From Erigeron canadensis (lineage: Eukaryota; Streptophyta; Magnoliopsida; Asterales; Asteraceae): a stretch of 64,000 nt of DNA. Each line of letters opens with the position of its first letter. Positions within the stretch are counted from its first letter, which is position 1. The DNA is taken from the NCBI RefSeq assembly GCF_010389155.1, contig NC_057766.1, forward strand, positions 38,697,516 through 38,761,515. The letters are read 5' to 3'. The notes under the pieces were generated by a model. It ran no database searches. It was not told the origin of the DNA and was given only the letters and a program-made list of their open reading frames with translations. This document shows positions 1 to 11,600 of this stretch, piece after piece. A program made the translations under genes and the position numbers.

Positions 1-1
1 T

Positions 2-142
2 TGGCAAGGTAGCGTGTGGAGGGACGAAGAGAAAACTGGAGCATCACATGCAGAATCATCTTTTTGCCTGAGCAAGATAACTGAACAAAAAGGGATATTA
101 GGTCCTGGACCTTCAGACCTGCGTTTCTCGGAAGCTATCTAA
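2..142 (+). CDS. C-terminal exon of an unidentified gene (partial)
   Basis: Frame 2 is open from the window edge to a TAA at 140-142, giving 46 codons that end in GPGPSDLRFSEAI. The composition (few Leu/Ile/Lys runs, balanced codons) looks coding, unlike the AT-rich DNA that follows, and a 3' UTR-like region comes next. I do not recognise the family, and the rest of the gene lies outside the window. It could also be a chance open frame. Confidence 0.4.
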   Translation, partial: WQGSVWRDEEKTGASHAESSFCLSKITEQKGILGPGPSDLRFSEAI

Positions 143-916
143 CCTTATTTCCGGTGTTCAACTAACGTAACCAATCAATCTATGTATTTATGTTCAAGAA
201 CTAAGTAGGAAAATGACGGATTTTTAACTTTTATAATCCTATATATAGGAAATAGAGTATTATATGTTGTTTATTGAAATTTGACACGTGAGACAGCAGG
301 CAGACTCGAAGGGATTGATTGTGAGATAGAGACCTATTTTCGAGAGCTTAAAAGTTAAAGTTGGTATAGGAGCATTGATTTGAAAGCAGTCACTTCCTTG
401 ATTATTAATAGTACATTTTTAGGTATTCTCCTTCAGGGTAAAGTTTAAACTGGTTACATATCAAGTTTGTTCAGTCTTTATACTTCCGTTTTAGCAAGTT
501 CATCTGTTGGTGAAAACCTTTGATCTCATGTATTGTCTTAGTATTCAGAGCCCATACTTTATAGAACTCATGACCAGTAAATCAATATTCTTTCACATGG
601 ATCGCAGGATATAGTTTCTTCAGTTGCCACATGGATCGTAGGATATAGTTTCTTCAGTTGCCTTTGATAGATTTTGAATATGTGACCTCTAATTTTCATC
701 TATATGTGGTTTGTGGTCACATGGTGGTAAATCTGATAATACGAAAAATTTGTGTTTCCTAACTTATTTTATATGAATAGAGTTGTAATGTGACATAAGC
801 TAGACATCATTAGCACCTATTCGTTAAATTTAAGAAATGTCCTTTTTCACTAAACACATGCACTTTTGCTATATGGATTCTTATAGGTCTATTTATGAAT
901 TTACATGTATCAATAA
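143..916. other. Intergenic, probable 3' UTR plus AT-rich spacer
   Basis: No gene is seen. The only structure is a 34-bp direct tandem duplication at 594-627 and 628-661 (unit starting CACATGGATCG), whose copies differ at one base. Confidence 0.5.
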
Positions 917-1095
917 GGATAATGATAAATCAACCTAATTGGTATGCTTAAAGTTGTGCCTAATTGTAAGATGATGACATGTGGAAAAATCAGAGGGCAA
1001 GATTAGGAAAGAGAATTAGTGCATTCCACATGTCAAATTCCTAAGGTTTTAGGCATATTGTTAGGAACACTAATTAGGTTGATTAATCATTTTCC
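917..1095. mobile_element. Mutator-type MITE, copy A (179 bp)
   Basis: Terminal inverted repeats begin GGATAATGATAAATC on the left and read GATTAATCATTTTCC on the right. The element is flanked by a perfect 9-bp target-site duplication TATCAATAA (908-916 and 1096-1104), which is the signature of Mutator-like transposases. It shares termini and an internal block (ATGATGACATGTGGAAAAAT) with copies at 23129, 38693 and 46008. It has no coding capacity, so it is non-autonomous. Confidence 0.88.
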
Positions 1096-1108
1096 TATCA
1101 ATAAAGCA

Positions 1109-1704
1109 AATTTTTTTTGAAAGGTGAATTTTGCTGGAAACTTCCTATTGTGGTTTGACAATGAGAGGTCTAACATACGTTGTTTTAACCGCATATGCGC
1201 TAGAGAGCTCTCTTGAAGTAGAAATGTCTATTTCAAATACCCGATAGGGGAAAAACCCCCTACTAATCTGCCTAAAAGCACTAGCTTTTTGAAAGATGGT
1301 TTTCTTTTTGTTTTTGAATTAAAACATGTATAGATAAAGATTATACCACAAATATACGTTTTAGGCAACTCCTTTCAACTTTATCTCAATGGTTGAAAGG
1401 TCATCCCTCTTACATGAGGTTTTGTGTTCAAACCTTGAGGAGGACATAGGCATTAAGTCCCTCTATGAGGGCTTGGCTTTGGTATACCCATGTTCAAGTC
1501 TAGGGGGGCAAGGTTTACCTTTATTAATCGTCATGCCTTCGGGCGGATTAATAGGGGTTTTCCCCCATCGGGTATTTGAAATAGGCACTTCCACTTCAAT
1601 GGAGCTCTCTAGCGCGGACCCGGTTAAGACAACGTATGCTAGACCTTTCTTTGTCAAATCACGACACAAAGTTTCTAGCGAAATTCACCTTTCAAAAAAA
1701 GACA
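1109..1704. repeat. Long inverted repeat (arms about 150 bp) around a SINE-like core
   Basis: The left arm (about 1109-1262) and the right arm (about 1541-1704) are reverse complements of each other. Both contain GAAAGGTGAATTT at the outer edge, GAGAGCTCT in the middle and GGGTATTTGAAATAG (or its complement) near the inner edge. The spacer holds an imperfect Pol III box B-like GTGTTCAAACC near 1430 and short GC-rich blocks unlike the surroundings. The right arm plus spacer may be a SINE and the left arm a second copy inserted head to head. A transcript would fold into a hairpin. Open frames across 1389-1854 are repeat-derived and not annotated as genes. Confidence 0.6.
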
Positions 1705-1749
1705 ACAACACGCTTTACTTTGACAACTCAACAATCAATCACGGGTAGG

Positions 1750-2383
1750 CATGAGCACGACCCGATATATGCTCGGGCGGTCTGGTTCGGTCCCGGGTTA
1801 GACCGGGTCGGGTTTGGTTTTTTAAGGGTAGGATCGAAAATGGTATGGGCTTGAAATCTTCTTAGGCTAGATCCTCAAATCCGTGTTGGGCTTGAAGAAT
1901 GAACCTGGACTATAAATCTATTTTGGTTTTTTGTTTGTCGATGTTGAAAAAGTGGCGACGGAGGAGGTTGGAATAATGTTCGGTTTCTCGTCTTTCATGG
2001 ATATGAAATATGGAATCTTGGAAAGTGGGTATATAAATCTAATTAGATGTATGATATATAAAGGAGGTTTGTGAGGGTTTGGCCTAGAGAAGTGGCTTAG
2101 CTATGCTACAGAGGACTTTGACAATACATGAAGAGTGGTAGGTAGATGGAGGTGGAAGTACGGAATCCCGAATGCGTTAGAGGAGCTTCCAGGTAGAGGT
2201 AGTGGAATGCGAGGGTAAGGCATATGGGTTTTAGATTAAGTAGACTTTTTATTTAGACTTTGGTTCTCTGTGACCTTTCGTAGGGGTTTTTGGCCTTGAG
2301 TCTCGAGAGGCCTAAACCGAGGGGAGAGGTTACTCTTGTGTTTGTTTTCCCTCAAAATGGCTGTCGAAGGACATGACCAATGA
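1750..2383 (+). repeat. Unclassified dispersed repeat, related to 23560-23905
   Basis: The segment around 2215-2383 (GTAAGGCATATGGG, then TAGACTTTGGTTCTC, then GAGGTTACTCTTG, then AGGACATGACCAATGAG) matches the reverse complement of about 23694-23905 block by block. The outer limits are not clear and I see no terminal repeats. The right edge runs directly into the Helitron-like copy at 2385. Confidence 0.5.
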
Positions 2384-2384
2384 G

Positions 2385-2684
2385 AGTTTTTCTCTCTCAT
2401 CAAATCTCAACCAATCATCTTTTTTCTCTCTCATTCATAAATCATTTATTCCTCCAATTCGCTCAAAATTTTTTATCTTACAAACCGTACATCGATAAAT
2501 TATAAAAATTATATGGGTGTTTTTAAAATTTCATGCTCTTTCATTAGAGATGTTATTCGATATACTTTCGACGAATTTTTAAATTCGAGGGCGGAACCCG
2601 TACGGCTAAGACATTTGGCTATCACACTCTATGACCTATCACCCCATCATCTCACCGCCGCAACGCACGTGTACTTGCTCTCGT
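2385..2684 (+). mobile_element. Helitron-like element, copy 1 (5'-truncated)
   Basis: It contains the conserved 3' half of the family: CAAATCTCAACCAATCAT, ATCGATAAATTATAAAAATT, CATGCTCTTTCATTAGAGA, CGACGAATTTTTAAAT, ATTTGGCTATCACACT, then the CCGCCGCAACGCACG hairpin region and an end at TGCTCTCG followed by T. The usual 5' start (TCTATACTATATTATAAA) is missing and replaced by the unrelated repeat upstream. The 68-codon open frame inside recurs in most copies because the DNA is conserved, not because a protein is made. Confidence 0.65.
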
Positions 2685-2959
2685 ATAATATATATAAGCA
2701 TAATATCAAATTACATTGATAAGTTTGTGATTGAATCGGTCCAATTTATCACAGCAACTCAAGTCTCGGGAAAAGAGATTTACTGAACGAATCAACTCGT
2801 TTTTGGTTTTAACTTGACTCTTAGAAGACTAGCGGTCGACTCCGGACTCGTAAGCTATTTACTATTTACGAGTAATAATTACTCGTATGTTTTTACCTGG
2901 TATCCAAAGGTTGGAGGCCAGCATCACGCACTACCAAAAGAAGTTGCAAGTGACAGAAG

Positions 2960-5135
2960 ATGAGCGATGGTGAAACCCTAGTGGAAGCAGCACTGCGTGT
3001 ACTAAACACACCAGACCCAGTTGAAAAGGCCAAACTTGGTGATCAAATTGCTAACAAATGGCTACAAGGTCTCATTTCGAATGCCTATCACACTTCACAA
3101 CAACCCGATATCGTCGTCCCGGACCGCCCTGCCCGACTCACTAATGTTAGCCCCTCACAATTATTCTGTCAAATGTTTTGCTGGTTTTGGTATTTTATAT
3201 ATGCACACCAACTGTTTGATAAAATGACTAGCTGAGTTGTTGTAACATAATGATAATGTTGTGGACTCTATATGATGCAGGTGAAGTTGGTTTCGCCTAG
3301 TCTTATGCCGAAGCTTGGGAAAGCCGGAAGCTTGCAGAGTAGACAGGCTATTGTGCATAGCCTTGTGCATACTGAAAGTTGGGCCATTGACTTGTCTTGG
3401 GTACTTCATTTTATGTATCTTTTTTTTTTCTACTAATTTTCAAGATTGCTAGTTGTTTGTGGTGATTGGTAATGTCGGGTATGCTATTAATAGTGTTCGA
3501 TGCAACGTTTGCTAGCAATGTCAACCTATTTATTATGTATATATATGACTGGGTAAATAACAATATAAAAGCTTAGAGAAACAGGTCAAATAAACGAAAT
3601 GGGTTGAAATTTGCATAAAGTATACTTCTAATGAATACATCCTTCCAAACTGCTGCATTCAGACAGTAAATATTTATTGCTATAATATAGGTTTTGTAAT
3701 CAAATTCCAGGTTTCAAACAATGTTATGGGTCAACTCTAACTGTTCTACTTGTACTAAAAGTTACCCATTTTGTCCTGTTACCCAATTGTGTACGTGTAT
3801 CACATTAAAAGGAATAGTTCAGTTGGGATGCTTAATCTATTACCAAATCTCCTTGACGAAGAAAAATCTTTAAATATGTTGGACTCTTTAGACTTTCCAA
3901 AATTTATAATTCCTCTAGTTATATTATTCAGGATATAATAGCGCGTTTTGGCAAGCAAGAGTTGATGCCAAGAGAGTTTTTTGATGATTTTGTTAGAGTT
4001 GCACAAGATGAAGGTCGTCACTTCACTCTTCTTGCTGCTCGACTTGAGGAATTGGGTTCTTTCTATGGAGCTCTCCCGGCTCATGATGGTTTATGGGACT
4101 CGGCTGTTGCTACATCCAAAGATCTATTTGCACGTCTTGCTGTGGAGCATTGTGTTCATGAGGTACGTGTACGTCTAATGTTAATGATCTTACAATATCT
4201 TTCTTTCACTCTACTATCCGTTCTCTTCTTTGCACACTTTTTCCATAGCTACCAGCGTACGTAAACTAAGTTATGTATTACATTTTAAAGAAAATGCCCT
4301 TCCCGGATAAATGACATTCTCAGTCCCAACACTATGAAAACGTTTCAAAGCAAAAACCTGAGATTGTTTTTTATATTTCACAGTACTTAAAGCTTATTGA
4401 AAGCACATTAAATTATTTTTGTTAGTGGTTTGGCTGATCTCTTTTTGAATTACATGGTTGGGCCGATCGGTCTGATCCAAGTCTCTACTAGACAGATGTC
4501 AAACTGACTGCCATGATGTAAGGTAACTAGTTACTTAGGAAATGTATTTATGGAGGCTAAATAAGGTTTACATGGGTTCCCGCTCCGTGGTGACTGAAAA
4601 GCTATAAGCAACGACAATCTCATGTTATTAATAAAACAATTTTATCAACAATTGTGCAATCTGAATAGACTTTGGGCACCTTTCAACCCATTGTCTTAGC
4701 TAAAATACTTACCTTACCTATTTGATCTGTAGAAAGAATATGACCGAAACTACTCATTTAATCATATATTAGAAGTTAACCTCCTGGAGTTGATAATAAT
4801 CACAGGCAAGAGGACTGGATGTGTTGCCTACCACCATCTCCCGTTTCCGAAATGGAGGCGACAACGATACTGCTGATTTACTCGAGAAAGTGGTTTACCC
4901 TGAAGAAATCACTCATTGTGCTGCCGGAGTGAAGTGGTTCAAGTATTTGTGCTCACGATCAAAAGCCCCCAATGGAGATGACGAAAGTGATGAAGTGATT
5001 GAGAAGTTCCATGAGATTGTGAGGGCATATTTCAGGGGGCCATTGAAGCCTCCTTTCAACGAGGCAGCAAGAATATCTGCTGGGTTTGGTCCTCAATGGT
5101 ATGAACCTCTTGCTGTTAAAGATTTCTCCAAATAA
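2960..5135 (+). CDS. DUF455 ferritin-like protein (HI_0077 family)
   Basis: Four exons: 2960-3145, 3281-3400, 3932-4162, 4806-5135. The joined frame gives 288 aa, the usual length for the plant members. Every intron is GT..AG and phase 0. The product belongs to DUF455, an uncharacterised family shared with bacteria that has a ferritin-like four-helix fold. Candidate metal-ligand motifs are present: Glu94 (HTESW), Glu129-x-x-His132 (DEGRH), Glu174/His178/Glu179 (EHCVHE) and Glu213-x-x-His216 (PEEITH). A di-iron centre is therefore plausible but unproven. The start is the first ATG after a purine-rich leader, and the N-terminus (MSDGETLVEAALRVL) shows no obvious transit peptide. The gene converges on the FOLK gene, with 503 bp between the stops. 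Confidence 0.9.
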
Positions 5136-5638
5136 TATGTAACGTTTAGAGGGTTCATTACAGTCTTCAATATTGATCTTCTATGAATTGAAGTGTTCTG
5201 TTGGCGAGTTGGTATCTCTGTTCTGGTCTTTTATTAATGGTCTAATTTGCTAGTATTTTGGCTATGCAACCTACATTGTGCCAATAGTTCAAATTTTGAG
5301 TAATGATAGATCATGTTATCTGGGTCACAATTGACGGCAGATAATAGAGCACTACACATGTCATGTGATGATATTATGAGAATCAATAGGAGTATGTTTC
5401 ACTTGTCTAAAAAGAATACAACAAAATGTGAATTGATGCATTGTACTATTTTAAATCCATTGATCACTTCAAATCAGGAAAACTACACCGTTAATGAAAT
5501 TATCGATTGCTATTAAATTACATTTGAACTGCCAATAAATACTCCTATTCTAGAGTTATTCAAAGATTATTTATTTTCATTTTGTATATAAAAAATCATT
5601 ACTCAAGAAAAAGGATGCACTTGCAAGAAAATAGCATA
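5136..5638. other. Convergent spacer, both 3' UTRs
   Basis: AT-rich DNA between the stop of the DUF455 gene and the stop of the minus-strand kinase gene. Both 3' UTRs must lie here. No repeat or further coding signal is seen. Confidence 0.5.
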
Positions 5639-8600
5639 TTACACTTGGAAGCCAAAACTCAAATATGCAGTTGCCATACTTGCCAGAGGAACAGAGATAT
5701 TGTCATCTATGCCTCCTTTTGTAGGGAGTGACTCCACCAATGTTGCAACCAGTGCCACCAGTGCCACTCTTTCAATTGTCGAACTCCAGTCTAGCTCTAA
5801 GTAACCGAAGATTGAAAAGTAGTATAGCATCCTGGATAATAAGGTAAAATGGTCCATTATCACAATTCAACTAGTAAACACAATTCACACATGAACACCC
5901 CATGGCAGATGCAGTATTATAAGCAAGCCAGACATCTGAATAGGGAATGCCTACCATAACAACTTTATAGAGAACCATATGTTCCATTCTTTGCATGCCA
6001 GAACTAAAAACATTTGGCACTCTACTAAATGTAAATTCAGCAAAAACTCCGACATTGCCTCTTAACTGCTATTCTAATAACATCACTAATTATAGGAAAC
6101 TAATATATAATATACTACTTTTATCAAATTTATTTGATCATTGTACCTTTTCCAACCAACCGGTTTTGCTTTCACCAAATTAAAAAGGCTCATAACCAAC
6201 TTGCCTTGTAAAGTTAGTACTATGTTAATATTCCTGTAGGACAATGCACCTACTCATTGGCCACATTTATTAGTTGCCCAAAACTGGTGTGTAATCAATT
6301 CTTTTTGGGCAGAAATATATGACAGGCAGAGGAAAGTCATCAAAATTTGATGCAAAAATGGTCAAATGGACAATATCTTTAGTAGTAGAGTATAAAAACA
6401 AGAGCTGGGACTTCGATGGGTTATTATCCTTCCAACTGATCAGATGGATAAAATCAAATAGATAGCTCAAGAGAAACAGTTAGAGAAAAGCCCAAATTGT
6501 ACCTTTAATTCATAGAACCTCCTAAATCATTTTATCCATATAAACTTCGGGTCAAATCCCATACCAAAAAATTACTTGGTCTGGTTCGAATCTATATGGA
6601 CCTATAACACAAGCCATCTGAAACGTCTATTTTGCTCCATCTAAGTCAAATAAGTATTTTATAAAATAACTTAACTCTTAGAAGAAGTTACATGAGTGGA
6701 ACATACCCTATCGAGATTAGAAAACCAACTATAAACATCGAGATGCTACCGCACCAACTCTTTTGTAAGTTGTACGGAATTTTGTGGGTTCCAAATCTTC
6801 TACCCATGATATCAGCAATGCCTGTTTGTATCATTATGTTAGACAGAAGCCTATGAAGCCAAAGATAGAAGATAAAAATTGTGAGTTTTATTGCAAAGGA
6901 AGGGGCAATTAATTGTCATTTTCTCAATCAAGGCATAAAATACTTTCCCTCACCTAAAAGCGGGTGATTAATTTACATTTTGTCAAAATAGTGGTAGTTT
7001 CAATTTATCCTTCAAATTAAGCCTACATGTCTCTACACATAGACTTTCACCATCTATGTGACGATTCACGTGTATTAAAAAGATAACGTGATAACCAGAT
7101 ACGTACATTACCAGTCAACTCCTTTATGATCCTTTTTGACTAAATTCAGTTATTCAAGTGTCACAGCATCTTTTTGATACACGTGGATTGTCACGTGGTT
7201 AAAAAAATTCACATATACATAAGTGCTTATGGTATGCTTAATTTGGACAACAAAGGCTGAGAAAGGTTCAATTAATTGCTCCTTTCTTGGCAATAAGACC
7301 ATGAAATAAGGTTTAGAAAAACTACCATCGCCGCCACACATCATTGACAGTGCAAGCACACCGACTGGTGACTCACGCCAGAAGAAAAGAGAGCATACAA
7401 TTAACATCAAAACATAATATAGAGGTCCTTTAAGCAATTCCCTGCCATCAAGTAATATTCAGTTATGGTTGGCAAATTGCACAAGTGAGGGAGTTGAGTA
7501 ATGAGTCAAAACATTTTATTGAGTAATGAGTCAAAACATTTTACTTTTGGGCCAAAAGTTTTGGTACAGATAAATCCAGGTCTAACCTGATTACTAAAAT
7601 AATAAACCTATTTTTTTATGGTTGGCGACTTTTGACTGATTTGACCCGTAAGAGGTCAAGAAAACCTGAATAACCCCATAAGAAAATGGGTGGAATAGCA
7701 ATATGTATCATGTACTGTGGGAACTTATTGAAAGGTAAACAACCATTCAGGATAGCATTACGAGAACTTACTCTGGTTTTCCTTCTCGAGTGACTGATTT
7801 TATAAGATCTTCATTGGTTACCAGTGAAAAACCATGAACAAGAAGCCTTGCACAATTCAATAAGGGAACTAAAGCAGCAAAATAGCGAGCATCTGTTGAA
7901 CCACTAATCTAGGATTTAAATATCAACCGTCAGAAAAGGGATGATATTTGAACTAAAGTGGCAAAACAGACAGCATATATTGACGGTAAAAGTGGCCAGC
8001 TTCCCATATAAAGCAATCCGGATAATACCTGAAAAGTGGCCAGCTTCCCATATAAAGCAATCCGGATAATATATGAACCAGCTTTCTGCTTAAACTCTGA
8101 AAGGGAAAGGCATGATAATGAGTACAAACGACCGTTTTGACCCAATTACTTATGAACAAGTCGATTCAGGCTGTGTTCTATCTCTATTGGGTTAAAGGGG
8201 TTGAGAATAGCCCAAAGTGTATTTTTACTGCAGAAAACCTTCTAAACTTTATTACTGTCGAATTTAGATTATTATATATAACTTGGACACAACAAGTTTC
8301 ATGTCAACTGGGATCATACAAGATATTGCCTGTTTTGAGCTGAACCCACTCTAATGAGGTATACACCCCACCAAACTCGCCCATGATTCCATCTATAATA
8401 CTCGTATTAAGGAAGTAACGTGTGAAAATACATCGGAAGTAACATGTGAAAGTACATCTTGCTCAAGGTTCCACAAAAAGTTTAAAGTTTGCCTTTTGAG
8501 AATCATATGACGTAGTAATTTCTAACTCAATATTTTTTTGCAACAAATTAACACGGGAAGTTTCATAGCTGTGTGCTCAATTGCTCGTTATTAGATTTGA

Positions 8601-11600
8601 TGGGTTATTTTTCAGTTTCTCAACAAGTTGGTGATCTTTAGCAAAATTTGAAGGTGCACAAAAATGCAATTGACTTTCAAATGTCATAGATGTTACTGAT
8701 AAGGAGTAGAATGTAGATGTATGATGCATACATAATTTCGGTATGGACCATAATATACTAGTAGTAATCACCTCACCTTACTTTTCTCATGTTAATCGAA
8801 TATAATGCTTTCATCATAAATATATCGAGAAATTTACATTGTTAGGCTTTGAAAAAATGTTTACTCAATAGGCTCTATACAAAAATCCACAACACCAACA
8901 TAATCAAGATTAAAAAAAAATCAAGCAAGCGTTTATAGAGTTGCAACTTGCAAGGGTAGTTCCAAGCTAATGGATGGGTGGTCCTGTCAAGAAAGTAATT
9001 GGCTACCAACCATACCTTATACAAATATCAGTTATATAAGAGTTGGAAATCAATAGTCGGACCAGGACGATAACCTTTATAAGAATAGGTCCCTCCCTGC
9101 CTATCTTCCCTTAGTTTTGTCCTAACCTATACTTACACTCACATGTTTACACCTTATGAATATACACTTGGTAAGGAATAGCACTACACCTACCATAAGT
9201 TATTTGCTCTTGTTAATCACATATAACATCATAATAGATGAGACTATTAATACCTTTAGGCTTAATAACTTGCAAACCACACCTGACTTTAACACTTAGC
9301 ATTTAATAGTCTATTTTCCCAGAAATTTGGTCAGAAATGTATGCAATATTTACAGGCCACTTGGTAACTTTTGAAAATTTATTCCGTTTGTTCCCTTTCC
9401 GCCTTGAATTAAACAGATATTAATGAGATGTCAAAAAACTACAATTTCAAGTGAAATGATCAATAAACCAAATAAGGGTATATGGCATTTATGTCACACA
9501 ATGAGCAAAATCAAGGAACCATAAAAGCAGGAACTGAAAAAGTGAAATAGTGTCCAGGGTACAATTTAGATGAAACGTACTAGTAGCTCATGCATTTTAT
9601 GATTTATTTTGGGGATGTTTTCTTAGGTAAATCTGTAAATATAGTTGAATTATAATTAAGATTAGTTATAACTTATGATGCCCGAAGGTTAAACATATAA
9701 GAAATTAACCTTCCCAGTTACGTTTTACTCTAGTCTCCATAACGAATCCAAGTTTGACTCTTGATGTCAAATGTGGTAATTTCAAATCTGACTCTTAAGG
9801 TAATTTAAAACTTGAAACCACCTTATTCAATTAAATTACAACTTCACACCAAACATTTAGCATATACAAGTTCGATCTTCATCAACTCTGAATGACTGAA
9901 TGTACAATATTGCATAGCATAGTACAGCTTTCAAGGATATATACACATACAAACATTCATTATGATGTAACACCAAGTAATCACGGTACATTATCGAGTT
10001 GTCACTTAGATGAACCAAATTAAGAATCACAATACAAAGTGAATCATGAACTGAACAGTATCAAATTCATACAATAACAGTGAAATAAAAAATATAACCA
10101 CTATATATATAGTTCCGGTCACATGGTGTGATTCTAAGCGTGTTCTGTCATTCTAGCCAATCCAGAAAACATATCACATTGATATAATGATGTAAAACCA
10201 AGTAATCACAATAACTTGATCTTGTCATGTAAGTCATTTATTATGGTTTCACCAAATATATACTACAATAAATCGATGAATTCATTTGGCTTCAAATTTT
10301 GTCATCGCCTCTAGAAAACACACTACGTATGGTTAAAGTCATCACCTATATGGAAGGAGGCCCCTCCCTCTCTGCTCTTAACTTGTCCCCCACATTACAT
10401 TCACATATTTACGACTACAATTCAATACTTTGTGGCTAACATAAGACATCTACCAAAAGTTATTGCGAAAATTTTTGTTGCACTTATTAACCGTCTAGTA
10501 GTAATAGAAGGGATTGACTATGCGTCTACATAGGTAACAACTAGCCATTTAAGCAATTTACACTTATTACTCCCTCTGTTCCAAAAGACTGGTCTAAAAA
10601 TGTATGCAATTTTCTGTCACATTGTGAAAAAGTTTATGTAAACATTTATAAAGTTATTTGTAGACTATCTAACCATCTATCATGGTTAAAATGTTAGTTT
10701 TCCATAAAGTCCCAACATCTAAAGATTTGTTGAGTTGGTAAAAACAACTAATTACAATGATTTTTCATGGTTAAAATGTTAGTTTTTCATAAAGTCCCAA
10801 CATCTAAAGATTTGTTGAGTTGGTAAAAACAACTAATTACAATGATTTTTTCTTACATATAGCTAAGGAGACCCACATATGTGATTAAGCATAGTATGGA
10901 GTAGCAAATGTTGACAGATTAAGTTATAAGACGCGATAATATTTATAATATTTTCTTTCGTAGGTGGCATCGCGCTTACTTAATTAAAACTATTAAGTTG
11001 AATTGTAATCAAGATTATGTATAATATGTATATCTATATCTATACTATATTATAAATCTGATTCCCCATGTCTAAAATTTTAAGTTTCAACATTTACTTC
11101 CCAAAATACCCCCCTTATATATTATATATTTACCTAAAATAACTATATTACTCTTTCTCTCTCCTCAAATCTCAACCAATCATTTTTTTTCTCTCTCCTC
11201 CATAAATCATTTATTCCCCCAATTCATTCAAAATCTTTTATCTCAAAAACAGTACATCGATAAATCATAAAAATTATATGGGTGTTCTTAAAATTTCATG
11301 CTCTTTCATTAGAGATGTCATTCGATATACTTTCGACGAATTTTTAAATCTAAGGGCGGAGCCCGTACGGCTAAGGCATTTGGCTATCACACTTTATGAC
11401 CTATCACCTCACCATCTCACCGCCGCAACGCGCGGGTACTTACTCTCGTTATATTATAAAGCAAATTCCCATGTCTAAATTTTAAGTTTCAACACTTACT
11501 TTCCCAAAATACCCCCTTATGTATTTTATGTTTACCAAAAATAACTATAATACTATTTCTCTCTCTCCTTAAATTTCAACCAATCATTATTTTTTTCTCT

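Noticed and set aside
594..661. Two-unit direct repeat as a possible CRISPR-like or satellite array
   Set aside because: Only two adjacent copies with no spacers. It is an ordinary tandem duplication.
2513..2719. 68-codon frame MGVFKISCSFIRDVIRYTF and its look-alikes at 11278, 52597 and 58244
   Set aside because: It recurs because the Helitron-like DNA is conserved. Frames end differently in each copy and several copies contain stops.
6568..6580. GGTTCGAATC, box B-like, as a possible tRNA gene
   Set aside because: No box A at the right distance and no cloverleaf arms. It lies in a kinase intron.
10571..10590. CTCCCTCTGTTCC as a Stowaway MITE end (also GACAGAGGGAGTA near 41208)
   Set aside because: Only one end is found at each place, with no matching inverted end and no TA duplication, so no element can be delimited.
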